64,000 nt of DNA from DASVWZ01 sp963715675. GTDB taxonomy: Bacteria; Acidobacteriota; Terriglobia; Terriglobales; Acidobacteriaceae. Under the pieces are notes generated by a model. It saw only the letters and a list, made by a program, of their open reading frames with translations, did no database searches and was not told the origin of the DNA. How positions within the stretch are numbered: position 1 is the first letter of the stretch; the number at the start of each line of letters is the position of its first letter. Positions 44,849-53,610 of the stretch are shown here, piece after piece. Both the position numbers and the translations under genes were made by a program. The stretch lies in contig OY970265.1 in the NCBI GenBank assembly GCA_963715675.1, positions 2,728,001 to 2,792,000 on the forward strand, read 5' to 3'.

Positions 44849-46054
44849 ATGAAGAAGCTGCGCGTCGGAATCCTGTTTGGCGGGCGGAGCGGCGAGCACG
44901 AGGTTTCGCTGCTCTCCGCCGCTTCCGTATTTAACGCCATCGACAAAAGCAAGTTTGAAGTCGTGCCCATCGGCATCACCAAAGAAGGTCATTGGGTTAC
45001 GGCCGCCGATGCCGAGCGGCTGTTGAAAGGCGAGCGTCCCAGCCACCAGGAGCGCCATCTCCGCGCCGGAAACCCGGAAGCCACGGCCGGCGCAGCCGTC
45101 CTGGCCAACGGCCAGGCAATCGTTGTCCCCCCCGAACCCCAGCAACACGAAAAGTCGCTCGCTCCCTTTCAAACCGATGCCACAGCCCTGTCCCGCCGCG
45201 CCGCCGATCGCGCCATCAATGTGGACGTCATCTTCCCCGTCCTGCACGGAACCTTCGGAGAAGACGGCACCATCCAGGGACTGCTCGAACTCGCTGACCT
45301 TCCCTACGTCGGGGCAGGCGTCCTCGGCTCCGCCGCCGGTATGGATAAAGACATCATGAAGTCGCTGTTTCGCGCTGCCGGCTTGCCCATGGTGAAGCAT
45401 GTCACGGTTCTGCGCAGTGACTGGGAAGCCACCCCCAGGAAGGTCCACAAACTGGTGGAGAGCCAGCTGAAATATCCCGTCTTCGTCAAGCCTGCGAATC
45501 TGGGATCGTCCGTTGGAATTTCAAAGGCGCACGACCGCAAGGAACTGGGTCCGGCGATTGACGAAGCCGCCAGGTTCGACCGCAAGATTGTCATCGAGCA
45601 GGGCGTCGGTGGAAAGAAACAAAAAGCTCGCGAAATCGAATGTGCGGTCCTCGGCAACGACCAACCCGCCGCCTCGGTTCCCGGCGAGATCGTCCCCAGC
45701 AAGGAATTCTACGATTACGATGCGAAATATCTCGACGAAGGCTCCCAGCTGATTATCCCCGCAAAACTCTCGAAGGCGGAAGCGAAAAAAGTTCGGCAGT
45801 TGGCCATCGCTGCATTCAAAGCCGTCGATTGCTCCGGCCTGGCCCGTGTGGATTTCCTGATGGAACCTGGCCCGCAGAAGACCCGGAAGATCTTTCTCAA
45901 CGAGATCAACACCATGCCCGGCTTCACCGCCATCAGCATGTACCCCAAGCTGTGGGCCGCCACCGGCGTTTCCTATCCGCGGCTCATTGAGAAGTTGATC
46001 GACCTTGGCCTCGAGCGCCACACCGACAAAAAGAAAAATCAGTACACCCGGTGA
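44849..46054 (+). CDS. ddl: D-alanine--D-alanine ligase
   Basis: A 401-residue ATP-grasp enzyme for the peptidoglycan precursor D-Ala-D-Ala. It contains 'KLRVGILFGGRSGEHEVS', 'FPVLHGTFGEDGTIQGLLEL', 'LPYVGAGVLGSA', 'VFVKPANLGSSVGISKA' and the metal/ligand site 'FLNEINTMPGFT'. An insertion of about 40 residues after residue 65 (Ala/Gly/Pro-rich) makes it longer than E. coli Ddl. The start at 44849 is selected by the conserved N-terminus. It is divergent from the CsgG-like gene, so the 134-base gap should hold both promoters. Confidence 0.95.
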   Translation: MKKLRVGILFGGRSGEHEVSLLSAASVFNAIDKSKFEVVPIGITKEGHWVTAADAERLLKGERPSHQERHLRAGNPEATAGAAVLANGQAIVVPPEPQQHEKSLAPFQTDATALSRRAADRAINVDVIFPVLHGTFGEDGTIQGLLELADLPYVGAGVLGSAAGMDKDIMKSLFRAAGLPMVKHVTVLRSDWEATPRKVHKLVESQLKYPVFVKPANLGSSVGISKAHDRKELGPAIDEAARFDRKIVIEQGVGGKKQKAREIECAVLGNDQPAASVPGEIVPSKEFYDYDAKYLDEGSQLIIPAKLSKAEAKKVRQLAIAAFKAVDCSGLARVDFLMEPGPQKTRKIFLNEINTMPGFTAISMYPKLWAATGVSYPRLIEKLIDLGLERHTDKKKNQYTR

Positions 46055-46057
46055 CAA

Positions 46058-46110
46058 AGATCGGGTGATCGGCTGATCGGGCCATCGCCCGGTCGGTTTT
46101 CAATGACCCG
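46058..46110. repeat. Octamer repeat array of GATCGGGT type
   Basis: Units GATCGGGT, GATCGGCT, GATCGGGC and CATCGCCC follow with 8-base spacing immediately after the ddl stop, and reverse-type words (GACCCGAC) lie 40 bases on. It has the same architecture as the GGTAATTN arrays but a different word. Confidence 0.55.
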
Positions 46111-46157
46111 ACAGGTTCTTCGGCGGTCCTGAGAACGCGAGAGAGAAAGCCCCCCGG

Positions 46158-47237
46158 TTAAGGGTGTGATAACTCCACCGGAATGCCGGGCACGATTTCC
46201 GCGAAGGTTGAGCACCTCTTTGGCGCGCTTTTGGGCCCGGCACCCTGTCCGACATACCCGTCGAAGAACTCGACAAGGCAAGTTGTAATCACCTGGTGAC
46301 CGCGTTCGGCCGTGGTTGTATTTCCTCCGAAGCGAGTAATGGCGTCCGGCATAACGAACGGAGCGTCGCTGAAACTGAAATGTCCTGTTCCCTGTACTGA
46401 CCAGATTTCCACTTTGGTGGCGCCACTTTTCGCCTCGAACTCAGTCCATGTTTTGCGCGCCTCCTGACCCATCTTGTCCCATTGTTCGCGCGAGCGTCCA
46501 TGCTTGCTGAGATCGGCATCCGAGTAAATGGGTTTACTGCGGAGAACCTGTACTGGAGCTACGGCGCCGCGAATGGATTCCCCAAAAGGAGCTCCGTCCA
46601 GATCGCCGGAAGCAACGAATCGTCGATCGAGGCGCGCGGCGGCGATCGCGGCAGCTCCGCCGATGGAATGTCCAACGATCCCGACTCGATCAAGCCGAAC
46701 CCTGTCCGACCATTGTGAGCTTGCACTCAAAGCCTTGAGCGTGGCAACGGCCGCCTTCGCCATATCGTTTTCCATGGCCGCGAAGTCCTCATCACCATAG
46801 CTGCGCTTAGGCGCTTGTGAGGAAAAATAGTCCACCAGTGCCACTACATATCCGCGACTGGCAAACTCCTCGGCAAAGGCCGTGTACTGGAAACCGTAGA
46901 CCCCCGCGCCGGGCAGGAAAATAAGCAGCGGTGCGCGGTCTGGGATTGCTTTGGCATTTTCGTAAGCGTGCGTCTTGACATTTGCCCACGACTGGATCGT
47001 GTTCGCGGATTGGTCATAATAGCCGGACTTCGCGATGCTGGCCAGAAGCGTCTTCGATGCGTAAGCGGCGAGGTTTCCCCTTTGCTGCGCCGGATACCAC
47101 AAAATTACCGCCTCGCCGTCCGCGGCAAAACAAGATCGGCCGATCAGACGCGTTCCCGTGGGCGCCGGCAATGACGGGGTCTGCCGTCCCGCTAACAGGG
47201 TTGGAGACAGAATCAGCAAAAAGACAAGTCGGAGCAT
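46158..47237 (-). CDS. Alpha/beta hydrolase (PAF-acetylhydrolase / dienelactone hydrolase-like), secreted
   Basis: About 359 residues with a signal peptide (MLRLVFLLILSPTLLAG). The nucleophile elbow 'GHSIGGAAA' follows 'VGIVGHS'. The oxyanion-side strand is 'PLLIFLPGAGVYGFQY', and the late His is in 'GTGHFSFSDAP'. The pattern fits PAF-AH-like esterases. A GTG at 47255 is the alternative start, but the strong GGAGG overlaps it, so ATG 47237 is preferred with low certainty. It ends near the ddl stop, convergent with it. Confidence 0.75.
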   Translation of the reverse strand: MLRLVFLLILSPTLLAGRQTPSLPAPTGTRLIGRSCFAADGEAVILWYPAQQRGNLAAYASKTLLASIAKSGYYDQSANTIQSWANVKTHAYENAKAIPDRAPLLIFLPGAGVYGFQYTAFAEEFASRGYVVALVDYFSSQAPKRSYGDEDFAAMENDMAKAAVATLKALSASSQWSDRVRLDRVGIVGHSIGGAAAIAAARLDRRFVASGDLDGAPFGESIRGAVAPVQVLRSKPIYSDADLSKHGRSREQWDKMGQEARKTWTEFEAKSGATKVEIWSVQGTGHFSFSDAPFVMPDAITRFGGNTTTAERGHQVITTCLVEFFDGYVGQGAGPKSAPKRCSTFAEIVPGIPVELSHP

Positions 47238-47375
47238 TCCAGTTGGACGCGCCACCTCCCTCGCTGTTAGCTGGAGGGTGTTCGGGCCGGCCTGTTCCGT
47301 GCGACGTTAAGGTGGGGATTTTTCTTCCTGAACCCGCGCCCGGCTCCGCGATTGATTCCACAGCCCCAATCCCCC

Positions 47376-47427
47376 TTGACGCATCCTTTCCGTTTCCCTA
47401 TAATCTAACTAACCAGTTAATTAACTG
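47376..47427 (+). promoter_or_regulatory. Sigma70 promoter and palindromic operator of the efflux operon
   Basis: TTGACG (47376-47381), a 17-base spacer and TATAAT (47399-47404) form a near-consensus promoter. Directly downstream lies a perfect 14-base palindrome CAGTTAATTAACTG (47414-47427), covering the likely transcription start. This is a plausible operator for the TetR repressor encoded next. Confidence 0.8.
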
Positions 47428-47436
47428 AGAGAACCC

Positions 47437-48129
47437 ATGAAACCGTCCACCTCCAAGTCGCGCCTGGGCTCCCGCGGCCAGCCCGAACAGAGCCGCGCCG
47501 CCATCCTGCAAGCCGCCATCCGCGAGTTTGCCCGGCAAGGCATGGCCGGCGCCCGAACTCATGCCATCGCGAAAACTGCCGGAGTCAACAAGGCGCTCCT
47601 TTATTACTACTTCAAAGACAAAGAAACCATGTACGGCGCCGCCCTCGACTACGCCTTCCAGCAGATGGGCCGCCACCTCATGGAAGTGCTCAACCGCGAC
47701 CTTCCGCCGCGCCAGAAAGTCCTGACCTACGTGGGCGCCTATTTCGACTTCATCGCCAGCCACAGCTTCAATCGCGACCTGATTCAGATGGAAATGATGC
47801 GCGCCGGCCACGGCTCGCCGCACTTGAAGCGCATCGCCAAAGACTATTTCAAGCCGCTGTTTATCAGCTTAAGTGGCGTGATCCGCGAGGGAATCGCCGC
47901 AGGAGAGTTTCGCGCCATTGATCCGCAACAGTTCGTTCCCTCCATGGTTGCGCTCGTGGTCTTTTATTTCATCAGCGCGCCCATGATGAAGTCGGTCACC
48001 GGCCTGGATCCGCTGACCCCCGCAAAAATCGCAGAACGTCGGGCCGCCGTGCTGGATTTCATCTCTGTCGTATTGTTTCAGCGCGTCAACCAAAGGTCGC
48101 ACCCAACGCCGCAAGGAGCAAGCCAATGA
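47437..48129 (+). CDS. TetR/AcrR family transcriptional repressor
   Basis: A 230-residue regulator. The N-terminal HTH reads 'ARTHAIAKTAGVNKALLYYY' then 'FKDKETMYGAAL', the TetR signature. The C-terminal ligand domain includes 'YVGAYFDFIASHSFNRDLIQ' and 'FYFISAPMM' and resembles the CecR/YbiH type. It is the first gene of a four-gene operon (stop overlapping the HlyD start by four bases), so it is likely autoregulatory through the palindrome upstream. Confidence 0.92.
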   Translation: MKPSTSKSRLGSRGQPEQSRAAILQAAIREFARQGMAGARTHAIAKTAGVNKALLYYYFKDKETMYGAALDYAFQQMGRHLMEVLNRDLPPRQKVLTYVGAYFDFIASHSFNRDLIQMEMMRAGHGSPHLKRIAKDYFKPLFISLSGVIREGIAAGEFRAIDPQQFVPSMVALVVFYFISAPMMKSVTGLDPLTPAKIAERRAAVLDFISVVLFQRVNQRSHPTPQGASQ

Positions 48130-49220
48130 GCGTACGCAATCGTTTCCTGATCATTCTCGGCGTCATCCTCGCCATTGCGTCGGCCTACTACTTTATTTCT
48201 ACGCCCAGCCATCGGGATCTCGTCCTGGTCGGCACCGTGGACTCGAATCAGGTGATTGTCAGCCCGCAGATGGAAGGACGTCTGCAGAAGTTGCTGGTGG
48301 AAGAGGGCACGCAGGTGAAGCAGGGCGACCTGATCGCGGTGCTCGATCCTTCCGAACTCGAAGCCGAAGAGCGTGCCGCCGCCGCCACCATTGACAGTCT
48401 GAAATACAAAGTTGCGGAAACCCAATCCACGCTCCAAGCCACGCAAGGCTCGACTACCAGCAGCGTAGCCAATGCCCAGGCCCGCCTCGCCTCGGTCCGG
48501 GCCCAGTTGCTGCAGGCCGAAGCGACCCTCGAGCGCACCGACAGCGACAGCCGCCGCTTGATCGAACTGGCGAAAGAAGGTGTGGCCTCCGACCAGGACC
48601 GCGTGCAGGCCGAAACCAACCTGACCGCGCAAAAAGCCGTGGTGCAGTCGTTGCAGGACCAGGTAAGCGCGGCCCAGGCTGACCTGAATACTGCCGTTGC
48701 CAACACTCACACTGCTCACGCCGCGCAACGTACCGTCGAATCCACCCAGGCCCAGCTTTCCAATGCGGAAAGTATGTTGAAGCAAGCTGAAGTTCGGCTC
48801 GGCTACACCAGGATTTATGCCCCGGTCACGGGCACGGTTTCCGTACGCGCCGCGCGTGAAGGCGAAGTGCTGAATTCCGGCCAGGCCATCGTCACCATCG
48901 TCGACCTTGCAGACACCTGGGTCCGCGCCGCCATTCCTGAAACCAATGCGGACCACATCGGCCTCGGGGACACGCTGCGCATTCGCTTGCCCGGCGGGTC
49001 GACCACCTCGGGAAAAGTTTTCTTCAAATCTGCCGAAGCTGACTTCGCCACCCAGCGCGACGTGAACCGGAGCAAGCGGGACATCAAGACCATCGTGTTG
49101 AAGGTTCGCCTCCAGAATCCCAAGGGTGCCTACGTTCCCGGCATGACGGCGGAAGTGCTCGTGTCGCCGGAGCAACTCAAGGGAACGGCATCCGATAACG
49201 CGTCCGCGGAGAAGCATTGA
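48126..49220 (+). CDS. HlyD/EmrA-type membrane fusion (periplasmic adaptor) protein
   Basis: A 364-residue protein. Order: an N-terminal TM (FLIILGVILAIASAYYF); a first half-lipoyl 'VSPQMEGRLQKLLVEEGTQV'; a long coiled coil (about residues 75-230, rich in Ala/Gln/Ser heptads); a second half-lipoyl 'YAPVTGTVSVRAAREGEVLN'; and a beta-barrel 'VRAAIPETNADHIGLGD'. It links the inner-membrane ABC pump to an outer-membrane channel, which is not encoded here. It is similar in design to YbhG. Confidence 0.92.
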   Translation: MSVRNRFLIILGVILAIASAYYFISTPSHRDLVLVGTVDSNQVIVSPQMEGRLQKLLVEEGTQVKQGDLIAVLDPSELEAEERAAAATIDSLKYKVAETQSTLQATQGSTTSSVANAQARLASVRAQLLQAEATLERTDSDSRRLIELAKEGVASDQDRVQAETNLTAQKAVVQSLQDQVSAAQADLNTAVANTHTAHAAQRTVESTQAQLSNAESMLKQAEVRLGYTRIYAPVTGTVSVRAAREGEVLNSGQAIVTIVDLADTWVRAAIPETNADHIGLGDTLRIRLPGGSTTSGKVFFKSAEADFATQRDVNRSKRDIKTIVLKVRLQNPKGAYVPGMTAEVLVSPEQLKGTASDNASAEKH

Positions 49221-50278
49221 TGGTCGCCGATCTCAAGCCGAACGCTGCGGCGAAAACCGGAACCTCCACAGATGCCGCCGTGCCCAATGCCATCGAAGTC
49301 AACCACATTGTCAAGAAGTACGGCGACTTTACCGCCGTGGATGACGTCACCTTCGCGGTGAAGGAAGGCGAAATTTTCGGGCTGCTGGGACCCAACGGCG
49401 CGGGCAAATCCACCCTGATCCGGATGATGACCACCCTGATTCCGATCACCGCCGGCAGTGCGCGCATTGCCGGACACGATGTGCGGAAAGAGCCGGATGC
49501 CGTGCGCCGGGCCATGGGAGTGATCCCGCAGGCGCTGACCAGCGATATCGATCTCACCATCGAGGAAAACCTTAGTATTTACGCCAAGCTTTACGACGTG
49601 CCGGCCAGAAAGCGGAAAGAAGCCATTAACGAACTCCTGGAACTGGTCGACCTCACCAGGTGGCGCAACGCCCAAACCAAGACGCTTTCCGGCGGCATGC
49701 GGCGGCGGCTGGAGATCGCTCGCGGTCTGGTGCACAGCCCGCAGATTTTCTTTCTGGATGAGCCCACCACCGGACTCGACCCGGTTTCCCGCGTTGCCGT
49801 CTGGGAGATGCTTACCAACATCAAGAGTCACCGCAAACTCACCATTCTGATTACCACCCACTACATGGACGAAGCGGACCGCTTATGTGACCGCATCGCC
49901 ATCGTGGACCACGGCAAGTTGGTAGCCCTGGACACCCCCGCGACCTTGAAGGCCAGCGTGCCGGGATCCAATGTGATCGAAGCCCAGTTCGAGAATGCCC
50001 CGGCCGATTGGGAGCAGCGCCTGCACCAGCTGACCGGCGTCACCTCGGTGCAGCATGAAGGAGCCGGTATGTACCGCGTGCTGACCGGCAACGGATCCAA
50101 AACCACCACCGAGCTGGTCGAATCCGCGGTGGAAGCCGGAGTCACCGTGAAATCGCTTTCCGTACAGAACACCACCTTGGATGATGTTTTCGTCTACTAC
50201 ACCGGGCGGCAACTGCGCGACGAATTGCAAAAAGCCTATGCCTTCGTGATGCCGCCCAGTCCAGGACTGCGCCCATGA
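49220..50278 (+). CDS. ABC transporter ATP-binding protein (ABC-2/drug exporter type)
   Basis: About 352 residues. It contains Walker A 'GPNGAGKST', Q-loop 'VIPQALT', signature 'LSGGMRRRLEIARGL', Walker B 'IFFLDEPTTGLDPVSR' and H-loop 'TTHYMDEADRLC'. The C-terminal extension (about residues 240-345) with 'TTLDDVFVYYTGRQLRDE' is typical of DrrA/YbhF-like exporters. The ATG at 49220 overlaps the HlyD stop by one base. A TTG codon immediately before it is not needed. Confidence 0.95.
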   Translation: MVADLKPNAAAKTGTSTDAAVPNAIEVNHIVKKYGDFTAVDDVTFAVKEGEIFGLLGPNGAGKSTLIRMMTTLIPITAGSARIAGHDVRKEPDAVRRAMGVIPQALTSDIDLTIEENLSIYAKLYDVPARKRKEAINELLELVDLTRWRNAQTKTLSGGMRRRLEIARGLVHSPQIFFLDEPTTGLDPVSRVAVWEMLTNIKSHRKLTILITTHYMDEADRLCDRIAIVDHGKLVALDTPATLKASVPGSNVIEAQFENAPADWEQRLHQLTGVTSVQHEGAGMYRVLTGNGSKTTTELVESAVEAGVTVKSLSVQNTTLDDVFVYYTGRQLRDELQKAYAFVMPPSPGLRP

Positions 50279-51387
50279 ACCGCATGCTGGCCATTGCCGA
50301 GCGCGAGATGCGCAAGTTTTTTCGCTCCCCGACCCTGATGATGGTGTCCATGATCTTTCCCCTGGTGCAGTTGATTGTGCTGGGCAACGCTTTCGGCGGA
50401 AAGATCCGCGACGCAAAACTGGGTCTGGTGGATGAAGATGGCGGCACCCAAGCCCTCAAGGTTCGCGAAGCCTTTGACTCGGTCCGCGCCAACATGCGCA
50501 CCTTTGAGCCCGTCTATTACCACGATGAACGCAAAGCCATGCAAGACGTGCGCAATGGCACCATTCAGGGTGCCGTCATTATTCCCCCACAGTACTCGCG
50601 CCGGGTCTATGAGCAGGACGGCCCGAAAATCGCCCTCATCGTCGATAACAGCGACAACTTCATGAGCTCGACCCTGGAAAGCGAACTCACCGACATCACC
50701 ACCGCATTAAATCAGCCCACGGTTACGCCTCGCCTTCTGCAGCAAACCGTGTTGCAGATTGTCGAACTCTATCCCTACATCGAATACATGAAGTACCTGC
50801 TGCCCGGTTCGATCGTACTGGCGATGTTCGTTTCGGTGATGATTGGCGGCGGCATGCTCTATATCGACGACAAGGCGCGCGGCGTCCACGAAGGCTACCT
50901 GGTGACGCCGATCACCAAGGCGGAACTGGTGTTCGGATTGAATGGCGCAGGCGCCCTCAAGGCGGTGATGACCGGCGTGGTAATCACCATCATTGGCTCG
51001 CTGCTCGCCGGTGTGGGCACAGTGTTCCAACCGGGCACCGCCCTCGGCTTGCTGGTCATGATTCTGCTGACCTCGGTCGCCTTCAACGCCATGATGTTCC
51101 TCATGATGGTGCGCGTCGAAGACCCGCTGGTGCCGCGGGCCACGTTTGGCATTCTCAACACGCTCCTGTTTTTTCCCAGCGGCGCCATTTATCCGGTGCA
51201 GGCGTTTCCGTCCTGGTTGCGCGCAATCGCCTATATTGACCCGTTCACCTACGCGGTGCACGGTTTCAAAGCCCTGCTGCTGAAGGAAACCGGTCTGGGA
51301 GCCGTGGTGCCCGACATGGTCTATTTGTCCATCTTCGCGATCGTCGCCCTGTCGGTGGCCGTTCCCCTGTTCAAGAGAACCCTGTAG
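50275..51387 (+). CDS. ABC-2 type transporter permease
   Basis: A 370-residue membrane protein: one N-terminal TM ('LMMVSMIFPLVQLIVLGNAF'), a periplasmic domain ('VYEQDGPKIALIVDNSDNFM'), then five C-terminal TMs, with the ABC-2 motif 'FLMMVRVEDPLVPRATFGIL' and 'PVQAFPSWLRAIAYIDPFTY'. It is YbhS/YbhR-like. There is only one permease in the operon, so a homodimer is expected. The start overlaps the ATPase stop (ATGA). The substrate is unknown; drug or lipid export is likely from family context. Confidence 0.93.
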   Translation: MNRMLAIAEREMRKFFRSPTLMMVSMIFPLVQLIVLGNAFGGKIRDAKLGLVDEDGGTQALKVREAFDSVRANMRTFEPVYYHDERKAMQDVRNGTIQGAVIIPPQYSRRVYEQDGPKIALIVDNSDNFMSSTLESELTDITTALNQPTVTPRLLQQTVLQIVELYPYIEYMKYLLPGSIVLAMFVSVMIGGGMLYIDDKARGVHEGYLVTPITKAELVFGLNGAGALKAVMTGVVITIIGSLLAGVGTVFQPGTALGLLVMILLTSVAFNAMMFLMMVRVEDPLVPRATFGILNTLLFFPSGAIYPVQAFPSWLRAIAYIDPFTYAVHGFKALLLKETGLGAVVPDMVYLSIFAIVALSVAVPLFKRTL

Positions 51388-51410
51388 AAACTGAGCAATT
51401 GGGCAATTTG

Positions 51411-51532
51411 TGATAGCCCCGCCTTGACTTGCGCGCACGCTGCCCGATAAAGCCGCTGCCATCAGGCCTTACCAGGAGTCTTAGGCGCAACGAAGGGACG
51501 AACAAACGGCGCACGCTTGTACAATTGCCTGG
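51411..51532. repeat. Second copy of the 34461-type dispersed repeat
   Basis: It has the TGATAGCC start, CTTGACTTGCGCGCACGCTG, then GGACGAACAAACGGCG and a TTGCCTGG end. It sits in the gap after the efflux operon, preceded by an octamer-like AATTGGGCAATT. Confidence 0.5.
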
Positions 51533-51641
51533 TTAACAACAGTTGGTGTTGTGACGCGACAACCTTTTCGTGCGGAGAAGAGGAAAAACTCCGATTAACT
51601 TTAAGCACCGACCCGTCCGGGAGCCATTCGGAAGGATGACC

Positions 51642-52481
51642 TTACTTACTGGCAGTTGCAGCGCAGTTTTTTTGGATGAATCCAAACACGTCGTTAAACC
51701 AAATTGAACTTCCGAGCCACGTGAAGCTGTGACCATCAAAATTGGTTTTGCCATAAGGCGGATAAATCTTAATTTCGGCTGTCTTTCCTGCAGCAAGCAT
51801 TTCCTTGTAGAGGACTTGACTTGGTTCAAGGGTATAGTCGTTCTCGGCTTGAAAAAAGAAAGTCGGTGACTTTGAAGACCGAGCATTCTCCTTCATGACT
51901 TCTTGAAGGGCTGGTTCTTCTTTCCAACTCATCGCTCCACCCGATGCATCGACGGCTGCGCAGAAGGAATAGCTGGCGGCACCAAGAATTGTTTCGATTC
52001 CGCCGAAAGACTGTCCGGCAACTGCGATCCGGTTTGGCTGCACAAATTTTTGCTGTTTCAGCCATGCGAGGGCCGCCAACTGATCACTCAGATGTTCTCC
52101 TCTCAGCAGGTCAATCATTGTTTTGACGGCGTCGTTGTGACCTCCCGATCTTTCAGCCGCTGCGATTTGATCTCCAATGTATGGACCTGCTTTGGCACTC
52201 AAGCCTTGTCCGCGTCGATAAGGCATAAAGTAGACCCACCCCTTAGCGGCATAAAGGGGACCCATGGCGGTGCTGGCAGCGTCACTGAGCATTCCTTCAG
52301 CGCTTCCATGGTTATAAAGAACTGCAGGAAAAGGACCTTCGCCCTTTGGCTTATACAATTCGCCACCTAATGTGAGCTTGCCACTCGGAAAGCGAATTAC
52401 CTCGTAGGGCGTCGGTGGTTCAGCTGCAACAGAATTACCGACTCCCACAATGACGGCGACTATAAACAAAATAATACGCAT
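51642..52481 (-). CDS. Secreted dienelactone hydrolase-family protein
   Basis: About 279 residues with a signal peptide (MRIILFIVAVIVGVGNSVAA). It contains 'PFPAVLYNHGSAEGML', the nucleophile elbow 'VAGQSFGGIET', an acid strand 'SPTFFFQAENDYTLEPSQ' and the late His 'FDGHSFTW'. The start at 52481 has a strong AGGAGAGG and the signal peptide. GC content is visibly lower and codon use is more AT-rich than in the neighbouring operon, suggesting recent transfer. It may hydrolyse an exported ester substrate. Confidence 0.82.
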   Translation of the reverse strand: MRIILFIVAVIVGVGNSVAAEPPTPYEVIRFPSGKLTLGGELYKPKGEGPFPAVLYNHGSAEGMLSDAASTAMGPLYAAKGWVYFMPYRRGQGLSAKAGPYIGDQIAAAERSGGHNDAVKTMIDLLRGEHLSDQLAALAWLKQQKFVQPNRIAVAGQSFGGIETILGAASYSFCAAVDASGGAMSWKEEPALQEVMKENARSSKSPTFFFQAENDYTLEPSQVLYKEMLAAGKTAEIKIYPPYGKTNFDGHSFTWLGSSIWFNDVFGFIQKNCAATASK

Positions 52482-52742
52482 ACTGCCTCTCCTCTGCGCG
52501 AAAGTGGGACTATAGAGAATTTGACGCGAGACCTCAAGTACTCTTTTCGTCAGAGGAAGTAGCAATCGTGGATCGCGCTCGAGGATTCGGAATTCGTTTC
52601 GCGGGCAAGCTGATGATTGACGATAAATGGTCATTACACTCCGTCGAAAGTCGCGTGCAACCCGTTTGGAATCAATGAGCCTTAGCAACGAGCTTTCATC
52701 CCCAGGGGTGGGCCGCAGGCCCATGGGAACTCAAAATCCCCC

Positions 52743-52812
52743 AATTGGATACCGGATCGGTGTCCGATACATGGAACCTGCCAGCCCTGTCTGCAAGATC
52801 GAGCTCAACTAC
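52743..52812. repeat. Second copy of the 36083-type dispersed repeat
   Basis: TTGGATACCGGATCGGTGTC, GATACATGGAACCTGCC and AGATCGAGCTCAA run parallel to 36089-36160 with few mismatches. It leads directly into a decayed octamer array. Confidence 0.65.
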
Positions 52813-52816
52813 TACA

Positions 52817-52916
52817 GGTAATTTGCAATTGGGTAAACGGGGAATTAGCAAACCAGGTCTCCCGGAAAGTTCTTCAATTACTCAATTACAAAATTACCCA
52901 ATTACTCAATTCCCGA
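52817..52916. repeat. Decayed inverted octamer array
   Basis: The right arm has five 8-base units (CAATTACT, CAATTACA, AAATTACC, CAATTACT, CAATTCCC). The left arm (GGTAATTT, GCAATTGG, ...) is more degenerate. The central GGTCTCCCGG matches the inverted GAGACC at the centre of the array at 38876-38985. Confidence 0.6.
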
Positions 52917-52937
52917 TCCGTTATGCTTATAGCAGCC

Positions 52938-53411
52938 ATGACCCTACTGGATGCCAAGCAGTATGATGCCGCACCCGACCGGCGCCGCCGGAGAATCATT
53001 CTCATCCTGGTGATCCTGCTTGTCGTCGGAGCGTGGGCGGTCTACCACCTTCGCAATTACCCGGAGCGCAGCGCCGTAAATAAATTTTTCGCCGCCCTGC
53101 AGAAGCAGGACTACGAAACCGCTTACGGGATCTGGTTCCACGATCTGAACTGGCGCCAGCACCCGCAGAAATACTCCAACTACGAGTTCAACGACTTTTA
53201 TCGCGATTGGGGGCCCGGCGGAGAGTGGGGACGAATCAAGTCGCACGCCATCGACTGCTCGCTGAGCCCTGGCAGCGGCGTGATTGTCCAGGTCACCGTA
53301 AACGATCGTGCCGAGCACCCCTATGTGTGGGTGCAGAAGTCGGACAAAACGCTGTCGTTCTCCCCCAGCGAAATCCAGTGCGGCAACTGGTGGGCCTGGC
53401 TCGTGGAGTAG
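52938..53411 (+). CDS. Small membrane-anchored protein of unknown function
   Basis: A protein of about 157 residues with an N-terminal cytoplasmic basic stretch (RRRRR), one TM helix (IILILVILLVVGAWAVYHL) and an extracytoplasmic domain beginning 'AVNKFFAALQKQDYETAYGI'. That pattern is shared with DUF4878/NTF2-like lipoproteins, followed by 'YSNYEFNDFYRDWGPGGEWG' and a C-terminal Trp-rich end (GNWWAWLVE). Neither possible ATG (52923 or 52938) has a strong Shine-Dalgarno. The role is unknown. Confidence 0.65.
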   Translation: MTLLDAKQYDAAPDRRRRRIILILVILLVVGAWAVYHLRNYPERSAVNKFFAALQKQDYETAYGIWFHDLNWRQHPQKYSNYEFNDFYRDWGPGGEWGRIKSHAIDCSLSPGSGVIVQVTVNDRAEHPYVWVQKSDKTLSFSPSEIQCGNWWAWLVE

Positions 53412-53519
53412 AGCTTTTTGACTAACTAGTCGATGTAGGCTGCGGCCTCCTCGCAAGTCTGTCCAGGGCACGACCTCACAGGTTGCTGGACAACCCTAAT
53501 TCGCGCAGAGTTTTGAAGG

Positions 53520-53539
53520 GGCGCGGCTTCAGCCGCGCC
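53520..53539. repeat. Perfect hairpin 'GGCGCGGCT' between convergent genes
   Basis: GGCGCGGCT pairs with AGCCGCGCC over a two-base loop between the 52938 gene and fabD, which converge. There is no T tract on either side, so a transcription-stop role is possible but not certain. Confidence 0.5.
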
Positions 53540-53610
53540 GTTAACTCATTAAAATTGAGTCCGCGCTTCAGCGCCTGGGGGAATTTCTGTTACGCGAACC
53601 AGCCGCGAGC

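Noticed and set aside
38876..52916. Octamer arrays considered as CRISPR
   Set aside because: The period is 8 bases with no unique spacers, and the arms are inverted.
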